From NCBI RefSeq assembly GCF_003076755.1, contig NZ_QDKM01000016.1, positions 1-38,036 of the forward strand: a DNA stretch of 38,036 nt. Direction: 5' to 3'. Below the pieces are notes generated by a model. It saw only the letters and a list, made by a program, of their open reading frames with translations. It had not been told where the DNA came from and did no database searches. Source of the stretch: Pararhodobacter oceanensis (GTDB lineage Bacteria > Pseudomonadota > Alphaproteobacteria > Rhodobacterales > Rhodobacteraceae). The position numbers were made by a program, and so were the translations under genes. Below are positions 16,730 through 23,922 of this stretch, in pieces; the first letter of the stretch is position 1, and the number at the start of each line of letters is the position of its first letter.

Positions 16730-17294
16730 TCCCATTTCCGCGTTGCACGAGATATTGCGCAAGGTCCCGTCCGCGGGCGAGACCGCCGGGGTGACGCTGC
16801 GCGAAATCCCGTCGTTTCACCTGACCCAAATTGCCGCCTGGCCCGAGACTTTGGCCGAGGTTAGCGCGCGCGTTGCGCAGGGGCTGCAGGAGGGCGGCCG
16901 CGCGCCTGCTCCGGGGCGGGTGATGGCGCTTGGCGATGCGCTGATGCTGCGCGTCGAGCCGTTAAAATACTGGCTGCTCTCAACGGACCAGCCGCTTCAG
17001 CTCCCCAAGATCTCGGCGGAGGAGGGCGCAACGCTGGATATCTCGCACGCGCGCACCCTGCTCAGCGTTAGCGGACCGCGGGCCGCGGACCTGTTGATGC
17101 ACTATCTGCCGCTGGATCTGCGCGAAGCCGCCTTCGCGGAGGGCGCGCTGGCGTCGAGCGCGATGCACCATGTTGGCGTCACGCTGTGGCGCTCAGGGAC
17201 GGAATTTCACATGGCGTTGCCGCGCAGCTTTGCGGCGACTCTGACGGACCTGCTGTGTCAAAGCGCACAGCAGTATGGGCTGCGGCTCGGCTAA
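16722..17294 (+). CDS. soxG: Sarcosine oxidase subunit gamma
   Basis: A 190-residue protein related to the GcvT fold, last of the four sox subunits. Recognisable parts are VTLREIPSFHLTQIAAWP near the start, LLSVSGPRAADLLMHYLPLDL (divided around residue 120) and the C-terminal WRSGTEFHMALPRSFA. The start (MANPIS) overlaps the soxA end by 8 bp. It is present and uninterrupted, so the complex looks complete. Confidence 0.85.
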   Translation: MANPISALHEILRKVPSAGETAGVTLREIPSFHLTQIAAWPETLAEVSARVAQGLQEGGRAPAPGRVMALGDALMLRVEPLKYWLLSTDQPLQLPKISAEEGATLDISHARTLLSVSGPRAADLLMHYLPLDLREAAFAEGALASSAMHHVGVTLWRSGTEFHMALPRSFAATLTDLLCQSAQQYGLRLG

Positions 17295-17329
17295 CCGACC
17301 GCCGTTTTTTATGTTTTAGGGAGACCACA

Positions 17330-18484
17330 ATGGAACCGAATATGCCATTGGACGCGCTGCTAGATGCGGTCGCGCGCAACGCCACTTTGCCAGATGAACT
17401 AGCCGAGGCAACGCCGCCGCAGGTCTATACCTCGCCCGAGTTTCTTGAACGCGAGCTTGATCTGATCTTCAACCATGAGTGGTTTTTGGTTGGGCGCGAA
17501 GACGAACTCGCTCAGCAAGGCGACTATCTCACGATGAAGATCGGCCGCGATCCGGTGATCATTCTGCGCGACCGCGACGGGGTGTTGCGGGCGATGTCAA
17601 ACATCTGCCGCCACCGGATGGTGACTCTGCTCAAGGGCAAAGGCAATCTCAAAGGGCGGATCACCTGTCCCTATCACGCTTGGACCTATAATCTGGACGG
17701 TCAACTGATCGGCGCGGCGCATATGCGCGACAATTTTGATCGCAGCAAAGTCTGCTTGCCACAGTTCCAAGTCGAGGTCTGGCAGGGCTGGGTCTATGTC
17801 TCACTCGATCCCAAAGCGGCGCCACTGGCGCCACGTCTGAAACCCTTAGCCGACCGCTACGCCAACTACCGAATGTCAGAATACGAGACCCTGTTCCGGG
17901 TCGAAGAGGTCTGGAACACGAACTGGAAAATTCTTGCCCAGAACTTCATGGAGGGATACCATCTGTTCGTCGCCCACGCGAAAACCATCGAGCCGGCGAT
18001 GCCCACCAAACTGGCCAATGCGATGCACGGCGGCGAAGCCTATAGTCTCTACGAGCAGGGCCGGGTTCCGGGTAAGAACTACGAGCGCAGCTCGGATGTC
18101 GCGGTCGGCAACGATCAGGTGACCGAAGAAGAGAAGAACAAAGCGGTGCTGTTCTCGGTGTTTCCCGCGCATGTGATGTCGGTGACCGCCGAACGCACGT
18201 TCTGGCTATCCTTGCAGCCCGAGGGCACCGACAAGGTGCGGGTGCTCTGGGGCGCGGATGTCTTTCCCGGCTCGGCCCCCTCTGATCCCGCCGAGCGTGA
18301 GGCCTATGCCGCCGAGCTCAAGGCCGGTTTCGATGCGATCAACAATGAGGACAAGCCGATCGTCGGCGCGATTGTCGGGAATGCCGCGGCATTGGCCGCG
18401 CAGCCGGGACGGTTGTCGCCCAAAGAGCGCACAATCTGGTATTTCCAGCAGTATCTGGCGCGGATGATCGCCAACAACCGGTAA
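17330..18484 (+). CDS. Rieske non-heme iron oxygenase, alpha subunit
   Basis: A 384-residue oxygenase. The Rieske cluster is bound by Cys93-x-His95 (ICRHRM) and Cys113-x2-His116 (CPYHAW). The mononuclear iron site is NFMEGYHLFVAH with His211 and His216. The type is that of choline/glycine-betaine/carnitine/stachydrine oxygenases, several of which remove N-methyl groups. No reductase gene is next to it, so a partner elsewhere must supply electrons. Following soxG by 35 bp and ending before a strong terminator, it is the last gene of the operon and probably makes the first demethylation step upstream of the Sox complex. Real start ATG at 17330 with AGGGAG before it; the open frame upstream overlaps soxG. 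Confidence 0.82.
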   Translation: MEPNMPLDALLDAVARNATLPDELAEATPPQVYTSPEFLERELDLIFNHEWFLVGREDELAQQGDYLTMKIGRDPVIILRDRDGVLRAMSNICRHRMVTLLKGKGNLKGRITCPYHAWTYNLDGQLIGAAHMRDNFDRSKVCLPQFQVEVWQGWVYVSLDPKAAPLAPRLKPLADRYANYRMSEYETLFRVEEVWNTNWKILAQNFMEGYHLFVAHAKTIEPAMPTKLANAMHGGEAYSLYEQGRVPGKNYERSSDVAVGNDQVTEEEKNKAVLFSVFPAHVMSVTAERTFWLSLQPEGTDKVRVLWGADVFPGSAPSDPAEREAYAAELKAGFDAINNEDKPIVGAIVGNAAALAAQPGRLSPKERTIWYFQQYLARMIANNR

Positions 18485-18491
18485 GAACAGA

Positions 18492-18519
18492 AACGGCCCG
18501 TGCGTTGCGGGCCGTTTTT
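18492..18519 (+). terminator. Rho-independent terminator after Rieske gene
   Basis: AACGGCCCG pairs with CGGGCCGTT across a TGCGTTG loop and is followed directly by a T-run (18515-18519). It is the strongest terminator in the window and closes the plus-strand operon; the convergent M24 gene ends just beyond. Confidence 0.9.
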
Positions 18520-18550
18520 ATGTATGCGGTGTCGGTCTGTGACGCGCGGT

Positions 18551-19723
18551 TCAGATCACCGGCAGCTCAGGCGCGGCGCGTGTGCTCAACAGCACTCCGC
18601 CGTCAGGCCCGACGATGATGTTTTCTTCATGCACCATCATCAGCCCCTCGCCGTAGCTCAGGCAGGGCTCCAAAGTCAGCACCATGTTCTCACGCAGCAC
18701 CGTGGTGTCGCTCTCCATATGCGAGGGTTGCTCGGTCAATTGCAGGCCCAAGCCGTGCCCCATGCGGCCGATGTCGCCGCCACTGGTGTCGAGCTCGGCG
18801 ATCACCTGCGACATCGCCCGAAACAGCTCGCGGCAGGTGTTGCCGGGGCGGGCGGCGGCGAGACCGGCTTCGGTGGCGCGCCAGAGCACGTCATAGGCGC
18901 GTTTGGCGGCGTCGCTGGCGGTGCCGATGGCCCAATTGCGGTCGAAATCGCAGTAATAGCCGTCCCAGGTGCAGCCAGTGTCGATCATCAACACATCGCC
19001 GCGCGCCAGCGGCGTGATCCCCGGCGGCGAGATGCAATCGGCATAGCCGCCCTCCGCCGCGGCGCCGACCACATAGGGCGCGTCATCGGCCCCTTGGCTG
19101 AGCGCTTCACGGCGGAACTCGCGAAACACCGCGTCAAGCGGCATGCCCTCGGCGACGATCTCGGGGACGCGCGCGAAGGTGGCCGAACCGATGCCGCAGA
19201 TATAGGCCAGCTTCTCGATCTCGGCGGCGGATTTGGTCATCCGCAACCCTTGCACCAGACCGGTGGCATCGGCGATCTGCAACCCGGGGAGGGCGGCGCG
19301 CAAACGCTCCCAATCGCCCAGTGGCATGCGCAGCATGGTTTCATGGCCCTTGAGCACGCCGAGCCGGGCCTTGGCGCCGTTGAGCGGCGACAGGAGCTCG
19401 GTCAACAGGCTGATGCCGTCGTCTGCGGGGGTGGGCGCGGCCCAAGTGCGGATGTCCTCGACCCAGGTGCGGCGCATCAGCTCGGCGCCGATTTCGGGGA
19501 TCACCGCCACGGGTTTGCCAGCAGCCGGCACAAAGACAAACCACGGCCGCGTCGGGCTTTGCCAGAACAGGCTGCGAAAGCCGGTGAAGTAATAGACCTC
19601 GGCCTCGGTCATCAACAGCAGCCCGGCGAGCCCGGCCTCGGCCATCAGGGCCTGTGCCTTGGCGGTGCGGGTCTCGAATTCCGACCGCGCAAAGCCGCGG
19701 GCGGGCGTGGGGTTAGGCGACAT
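18551..19723 (-). CDS. M24-family metallopeptidase (Xaa-Pro-type), metal site intact
   Basis: A 390-residue pita-bread hydrolase. In contrast to the M24 protein at 10252 it keeps all five metal ligands: Asp248 (LMIDTG), Asp259 (YYCDFDRN), His323 (GRMGHGLGLQ), Glu352 (LTLEPCLS) and Glu366 or Glu367 (VHEEN). It should bind two metal ions and cleave an X-Pro or similar amide bond; a dipeptidase or ectoine-hydrolase-like role is possible. It overlaps dpaL by 11 bp with GGAG before the start, and is the last gene of the three-gene minus-strand operon. Confidence 0.8.
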   Translation of the reverse strand: MSPNPTPARGFARSEFETRTAKAQALMAEAGLAGLLLMTEAEVYYFTGFRSLFWQSPTRPWFVFVPAAGKPVAVIPEIGAELMRRTWVEDIRTWAAPTPADDGISLLTELLSPLNGAKARLGVLKGHETMLRMPLGDWERLRAALPGLQIADATGLVQGLRMTKSAAEIEKLAYICGIGSATFARVPEIVAEGMPLDAVFREFRREALSQGADDAPYVVGAAAEGGYADCISPPGITPLARGDVLMIDTGCTWDGYYCDFDRNWAIGTASDAAKRAYDVLWRATEAGLAAARPGNTCRELFRAMSQVIAELDTSGGDIGRMGHGLGLQLTEQPSHMESDTTVLRENMVLTLEPCLSYGEGLMMVHEENIIVGPDGGVLLSTRAAPELPVI

Positions 19724-20906
19724 TCTGGGGCTCCATGATGCGGTTGAAGATCGCCGGATCGGTGACCCCTTCGGAGCCGATCAACAGCACCCTTGCCTCG
19801 GCACCGAGTCCGAGCTTTGCCGCCAGCCCCGCATCTTGGCGCGCAGCGATCAGTGCGGCAAGCCCTGCGACAGCACTTTCCCCTGCCTCAACCGCGGTGT
19901 CACCGGCCAGCGGGCGCGCGAGCAGCCGGATTGCAGGCGCGACCATGGCCTCGGGCAGGGTGATGAAATCGCTGCTTTCTTCGACCAATATCTCCCACGC
20001 CAGTGGCGAGGGTTCGGCGCAGGACAGTCCCGCCATCAGGGTTTCGCTTTCAATGTTGAAGGCGACCGGCGCGCCGGCTTTGCCGCTTTCAAACAGACAG
20101 GCGGCGAGTTCGGGTTCGACAATGATCACGCGTGGAGAGCCGTCCCCATAATGCTGGCGCAGCGCTGCCGCGACCCCGGCGGCGAGGCCGCCGACGCCGC
20201 CTTGCAAGAACACATGGCTTGGCGCTTCGGGCAGCGCGTCGCAGATTTCCTGCACCATCACTCCGTAGCCGGCTTTGACATCAAGGGGCGGCAGCGAATA
20301 GCCCTCCCATGAGGTGTCGGAGACCACGAACCAGCCGTTGGCCGCGGCTTCGGTTTTGGCCAGATCGACGGAATCGTCATAGTCGCCTTTGATCCGGATC
20401 ACCTCGGCACCAAGCGCCCGCATCGCCTCGGCACGGCCGTCCGAAACCAGCGCATGGATGTAGATTTTGCACGGCGCGCCAAAGCGTTGGCAGCCCCAGG
20501 CCAGCGAGCGCCCATGGTTGCCAGCGGTGGCCGAGACCAGCGTGATCTGAGCGGCCTCGTCTTTATACTTGCCGTTGCGAATGTCGGCGAGCGCCACCTC
20601 GCGGCCCAATTTGCGGCCGATCTCGCGTTGCAACACCCGTAGCGCCGCATAAGCGCCGCCAAGCGCCTTGAAACTGCCCAGACCAAAGCGCGGCCCTTCG
20701 TGTTTATAGAGAATTTCCCCGATACCGATGTCCCTAGCCAGCGCTTCCAGCGAGATCAACGGAGTCGGCGCATAGCCGTCCCACTGCGAAATCTCCGCTG
20801 CGGCGGTGGCGTAGTCCTCCTTGCTGATCACGCGGTGCGCGGCGTCGCCCTGGCGGCGTTCAAAGGAGATATGGCGCAGGCCGGTGGCGGGGAACCGGTG
20901 TTGCAT
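19713..20906 (-). CDS. dpaL: Diaminopropionate ammonia-lyase (PLP enzyme)
   Basis: A 397-residue fold-type II PLP enzyme. The PLP lysine is Lys80 in RFGLGSFKALGGAYA; SATAGNHGRSLAWG and the glycine-rich FLQGGVGGLAAGV hold the cofactor. The DTSWEGY segment corresponds to a catalytic Asp in diaminopropionate ammonia-lyases, separating it from threonine dehydratase. The known reaction turns 2,3-diaminopropionate into pyruvate and two ammonia. EutB, a related PLP lyase, has a comparable place in ectoine clusters. Its start lies 3 bp after the M20 gene, with AAAGGA upstream. A diaminopropionate-like piece of the imported substrate is the natural guess. Confidence 0.8.
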   Translation of the reverse strand: MQHRFPATGLRHISFERRQGDAAHRVISKEDYATAAAEISQWDGYAPTPLISLEALARDIGIGEILYKHEGPRFGLGSFKALGGAYAALRVLQREIGRKLGREVALADIRNGKYKDEAAQITLVSATAGNHGRSLAWGCQRFGAPCKIYIHALVSDGRAEAMRALGAEVIRIKGDYDDSVDLAKTEAAANGWFVVSDTSWEGYSLPPLDVKAGYGVMVQEICDALPEAPSHVFLQGGVGGLAAGVAAALRQHYGDGSPRVIIVEPELAACLFESGKAGAPVAFNIESETLMAGLSCAEPSPLAWEILVEESSDFITLPEAMVAPAIRLLARPLAGDTAVEAGESAVAGLAALIAARQDAGLAAKLGLGAEARVLLIGSEGVTDPAIFNRIMEPQNVA

Positions 20907-20909
20907 GGG

Positions 20910-22055
20910 TTAATCCTTTCGGGGGGCTAGGCGTTCTCGCACCAGATCGGCCCAGAAATGGGCGCCGATGGGCAGGACCGCGTCGTTGAAATCATAGGTG
21001 TCGGAATGGAGCGGCTGGCCGTGGGGGCCGGTCTCGCCGTTGCCGATCAGCAGGAAGGCGCCCGGCACGGCGGCGCAGAAATGGGCGAAGTCCTCAGAAA
21101 AGCTCATCGCCGGGCGGTCGTCGATGGTCTCAAGCCCCGAGGCGCGGGCGGTGCGGGCGGCGGCTGCCGTGGGCTCGGGCGCGTTGATCGTCTCGATGAA
21201 CACGGTGTCAAAGGACATTTCCGCGCTAACCCCATGCGCCGCGGCAACGCCGTCAACGATCTGGCGCATGAAACGCGCGACCGCTTGGCGGTCCTCGGGC
21301 TGGCGGGCGCGCACATCGCCCTTCAGCGTCGCGCGGCCCGGCAGGACGTTGCGCTGGCCATCGGTGAGAAACTCGGTCACCGAGACCACCGCCCCGGCGC
21401 CGGGCGCGAGTTTGCGCGCGACAATGGTTTGCAGCGCGGTCACTAGTTCGGCACCAACGGTGATCGCATCCACGCCGACATGGGGCATCGAGGCGTGGCC
21501 GCCCTGGCCGGTGATCTCGATTTCAAACAGGCTTTCGCTGGTGCAAATCTGCCCCACCCGCGTCGAGATCTGCCCTACCGGAGCGCCGGGGAGGTTGTGG
21601 AACGCATAGACCTCCTGAAGCGGGAAACGCTCGAGCACGCCCTCATTGATCATCGCCAAAGCGCCTTCGCCGTGCTCCTCATTGGGCTGGAACAGAAACA
21701 CCACAGTGCCGTCGAAATCGCGTGACTTTGCAAGGAGTTCGGCAGCGCCAAGCAGCATTGTCATGTGGCCATCATGGCCGCAGGCGTGCATCTTGCCCGG
21801 GTTTTGCGAGGCGTAGTCATGGGTGCTTGCCTCGGTAATCGGCAGCGCGTCCATATCCGCGCGCAGCCCGATGGCGCGGTTGCCGGAGCCGATCTTCAAC
21901 AGACCGACAACGCCGGCGCCCTCATGCACCTCGATACCCAACGCGCGCAGATGCTCTGCAACGCGGGATTTGGTGCGGATCTCGTCAAAACCGAGCTCGG
22001 GATCGCGGTGAAGCGCGCGCCGCAGATCGGTCAATCGGGAGTGGAATTCGGTCAT
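20910..22055 (-). CDS. M20-family amidohydrolase (hippurate/N-acyl-amino-acid type)
   Basis: A 381-residue metal-dependent amidohydrolase: GLRADMDALPI (near 63-73), MHACGHDGHM (89-98), the catalytic PNEEHGEGA, AFHNLPG and the C-terminal HSDTYDFND. These match the M20D group that removes acyl groups from amino acids or cleaves indole-acetyl or hippurate conjugates. In Eut-type routes the deacetylation of N-acetyl-diaminobutyrate is done by EutE/DoeB, so this enzyme may play that part for an N-acyl-diaminopropionate-like intermediate (inference). GAGGG precedes the ATG. It heads the operon M20-dpaL-M24. Confidence 0.82.
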   Translation of the reverse strand: MTEFHSRLTDLRRALHRDPELGFDEIRTKSRVAEHLRALGIEVHEGAGVVGLLKIGSGNRAIGLRADMDALPITEASTHDYASQNPGKMHACGHDGHMTMLLGAAELLAKSRDFDGTVVFLFQPNEEHGEGALAMINEGVLERFPLQEVYAFHNLPGAPVGQISTRVGQICTSESLFEIEITGQGGHASMPHVGVDAITVGAELVTALQTIVARKLAPGAGAVVSVTEFLTDGQRNVLPGRATLKGDVRARQPEDRQAVARFMRQIVDGVAAAHGVSAEMSFDTVFIETINAPEPTAAAARTARASGLETIDDRPAMSFSEDFAHFCAAVPGAFLLIGNGETGPHGQPLHSDTYDFNDAVLPIGAHFWADLVRERLAPRKD

Positions 22056-22129
22056 AATAAGCCCTCAACCGTTTGGAGGTAAGTTAGCCAAGTGAAAGGG
22101 GTGGGAGACGTCAAATAGTGGGGACATTG

Positions 22130-22141
22130 GTATGATTATAC
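22130..22141. promoter_or_regulatory. Inverted repeat upstream of M20 operon
   Basis: GTAT-GATT-ATAC is a 12-bp inverted repeat in the promoter region of the minus-strand M20-dpaL-M24 operon, flanked by TTG and ACAACCAA. It resembles a spread form of the GTnTAnAC sites at 23044 and 23067 and may be bound by the same GntR protein, but the spacing differs. Confidence 0.35.
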
Positions 22142-22213
22142 AACCAACTGTTGCATTTTGTGATAAAGTTCAGAGCTTCATACCGTCGGGGGCGAAAATC
22201 TTGATCTATGCGC

Positions 22214-22258
22214 CTAGTTCCGCGTCCGGTCCCGCGTCTAGTCCCGCGACTGGCCCTG
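22214..22258. repeat. 12-bp tandem repeat over the gntR stop codon
   Basis: Units CTAGTTCCGCGT, CCGGTCCCGCGT, CTAGTCCCGCGA and a partial CTGGCCCTG lie head to tail. On the minus strand they encode the last residues SRD and the stop of the GntR gene, then repeat the same pattern after it, including another in-frame stop. Slippage here would lengthen or shorten the tail. Confidence 0.6.
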
Positions 22259-23005
22259 TGGTGGCGCTGAGACAATCGCGCGGGCGGTGAATTCGGCCAA
22301 TTCCCCGCGCCAGATTTGGGTGCCGAAACAAAAGGCTACACCCGAGGCATCGCGGGTGATTTGTTGCAACTCGATGCCCGCGTGATAGGGCTCGACGCCC
22401 AGCTGGTCGGCCTCGGCGGGTTGCATCGCGCGCATGCGAATGGTGATGTCGCCGGTATGCGCCTCGGTGGCATAGTGGCGCTCCAAGATGCGGGTGGTCG
22501 ACTGGCTTAGATCATAGTCGAGCAGGTCCGGAAACCGCTGTGCGACGACGCTCTCGACCTCTAGAAACGCCGCATGCCCGTCGATCAGGAAGAGGCGCGT
22601 ATAGCTGTGCAGGGGCGCGCCCTCGGCCACCGAGAGGGCGCGGGCGAGTTCGGGTGTTGCGGGCTGCGTGATCTTGTCGAGCACCTCGATATGCAGGCTG
22701 CCGGTAGTGGATTGCGCCTCGGCGGCGAGGCTCAGCTTGTGGGTGATGTCATAGCTCAGGCGGCGCGGCGAGACGAAACGCCCTTTGCGACCGGTGCGGT
22801 AGCTCACCCCTTCGGTGTCCAACACTTCAAGCGCCCGGCGCGCGGTCATCCGGCTCACGCCTTCTTCCTCGGCCAAGCTGCGCTCGGATGGCAGCGCCTG
22901 ATGGGGCGCAAGTCTGCCCGACTGGATCGATGCGCGCAGGGTATCGGCGATCTGGCGAAAACGGCGCGGCGCGGTGTTTTCGGATGAGAGCGGGCGGTCC
23001 GGCAT
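22238..23005 (-). CDS. GntR/HutC-family transcriptional regulator
   Basis: A 255-residue regulator: N-terminal winged helix (RRFRQIADTLRASIQSGRL, PSERSLAEEEGVSRMTARRA, about 14-65) and a C-terminal UTRA ligand domain, the HutC subfamily. The ATG at 23005 is chosen over one at 23026 because GAAAGG stands six bases upstream. HutC-type repressors bind GTnTAnAC palindromes, and two perfect ones lie in the 97-bp gap to the divergent eutA-like gene. So it most likely represses itself and the eutA-like/DMGDH operon until an intermediate binds. Its tail contains a tandem repeat. Confidence 0.87.
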   Translation of the reverse strand: MPDRPLSSENTAPRRFRQIADTLRASIQSGRLAPHQALPSERSLAEEEGVSRMTARRALEVLDTEGVSYRTGRKGRFVSPRRLSYDITHKLSLAAEAQSTTGSLHIEVLDKITQPATPELARALSVAEGAPLHSYTRLFLIDGHAAFLEVESVVAQRFPDLLDYDLSQSTTRILERHYATEAHTGDITIRMRAMQPAEADQLGVEPYHAGIELQQITRDASGVAFCFGTQIWRGELAEFTARAIVSAPPQGQSRD

Positions 23006-23040
23006 GTGATGCCTTTCAAGTTTCATTTGACGAGGTGTCT

Positions 23041-23056
23041 TCTGGTATATACCAGA
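23041..23056. promoter_or_regulatory. HutC-type operator 1
   Basis: TCTGGTATATACCAGA is a perfect 16-bp palindrome with the GTnTAnAC core (GTATATAC) of HutC-subfamily GntR sites, lying between the divergent gntR and eutA-like genes. Confidence 0.75.
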
Positions 23057-23064
23057 TAGCTATG

Positions 23065-23076
23065 TGGTCTAGACCA
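23065..23076. promoter_or_regulatory. HutC-type operator 2
   Basis: TGGTCTAGACCA is a perfect 12-bp palindrome with core GTCTAGAC (GTnTAnAC). Its centre is 22 bp from that of operator 1, about two turns of DNA, so two dimers could sit on one face. Confidence 0.75.
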
Positions 23077-23102
23077 GTTGCAATTTAGGTTGGAGCATTA
23101 TC

Positions 23103-23882
23103 ATGCATGGAACCCAGCAGTCACCCCATCAATATATTGAATCATTTGCGTTCGAGACCGACGCAGGGCTAGGGGCCGGCGCGCGACTCGGCCTGATCGT
23201 GTTGCAGACCGACCAGACCATCGAACATGAGGTGGGCGCTCTGCTACGGGGTGACGGGCGCGCGCTATATCACGCGCGAATTGCCAACCAGACCGAGGTG
23301 ACGCCGGAGACCCTGCGCCAGATGGAGGCCGATCTGCCCGCTGCCGCAGCGCTTTTGCCTGCGGACTTTGCGTTCGATGTTATCGGGTATGGTTGCACGT
23401 CGGGCGCGACAATAATTGGCGAGTCGCGGGTGGCGAAAATCATCCGGCAGGTGCATCCAGAAGTGAAGGTCACAGATCCTGTGAGCGCGCTCAAAGCCGC
23501 GCTAGCCGCGATGGGGATAACCCGCATGGCGTTAGTCACGCCCTATGCGCCGTCTGTGACACAGGCCCTGCAGGACAATCTGCAAGCCGCCGGTATCCAG
23601 ATCAATGCCGTCGCGTCATTCAACCAAATCGATGATTTCACGGTTGCACGGATCACCAGTGACAGTATCGCGACGGGACTTCGTGCGATCGGTAAACGCG
23701 AAGATTGCGAAGCGATTTTCGTGTCCTGCACAAGTTTGCGAACGCTTCCGGTGATCGCGGCCGCCGAAGCGGAATTGGGCAAGCCGGTGTTGTCCAGCAA
23801 TCAGGTTCTAAGCTGGCATATGTTGCGGCTCGCTGGTCAGACTAGCTCGCCATCCGGTGCTGGCTGCCTGTTCGATCATTAA
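23103..23882 (+). CDS. Asp/Glu racemase / maleate isomerase family protein (EutA-like), copy 2
   Basis: A 259-residue protein of the same family as the one at 11397, but well diverged. It keeps both active-site cysteines, Cys98 in GYGCTSGATIIGES and Cys209 in FVSCTSLRTLPV, and ends in PVLSSNQVLSWHML. Such enzymes catalyse racemisation, decarboxylation or cis-trans isomerisation without a cofactor. It is the first gene under the HutC operators and precedes the DMGDH-type gene by 40 bp. Two EutA-like enzymes in one cluster suggest two steps or two stereoisomers. TTGGAG supports the ATG at 23103. Confidence 0.72.
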   Translation: MHGTQQSPHQYIESFAFETDAGLGAGARLGLIVLQTDQTIEHEVGALLRGDGRALYHARIANQTEVTPETLRQMEADLPAAAALLPADFAFDVIGYGCTSGATIIGESRVAKIIRQVHPEVKVTDPVSALKAALAAMGITRMALVTPYAPSVTQALQDNLQAAGIQINAVASFNQIDDFTVARITSDSIATGLRAIGKREDCEAIFVSCTSLRTLPVIAAAEAELGKPVLSSNQVLSWHMLRLAGQTSSPSGAGCLFDH

Positions 23883-23922
23883 TCCAACACCTCACATATA
23901 GTTGCATTCAAGGGCTTCTCTC

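Noticed and set aside
18500-19738. 412-codon plus-strand open frame opposite the M24 peptidase gene
   Set aside because: It covers the M24 gene, whose five metal ligands are intact, begins inside the terminator and has a His/Gln/Gly-rich composition typical of a shadow frame.
19713-20906. Threonine dehydratase or EutB
   Set aside because: The DTSWEGY segment and the GSFKALGGAYA lysine context fit diaminopropionate ammonia-lyase better, although a related substrate cannot be excluded.
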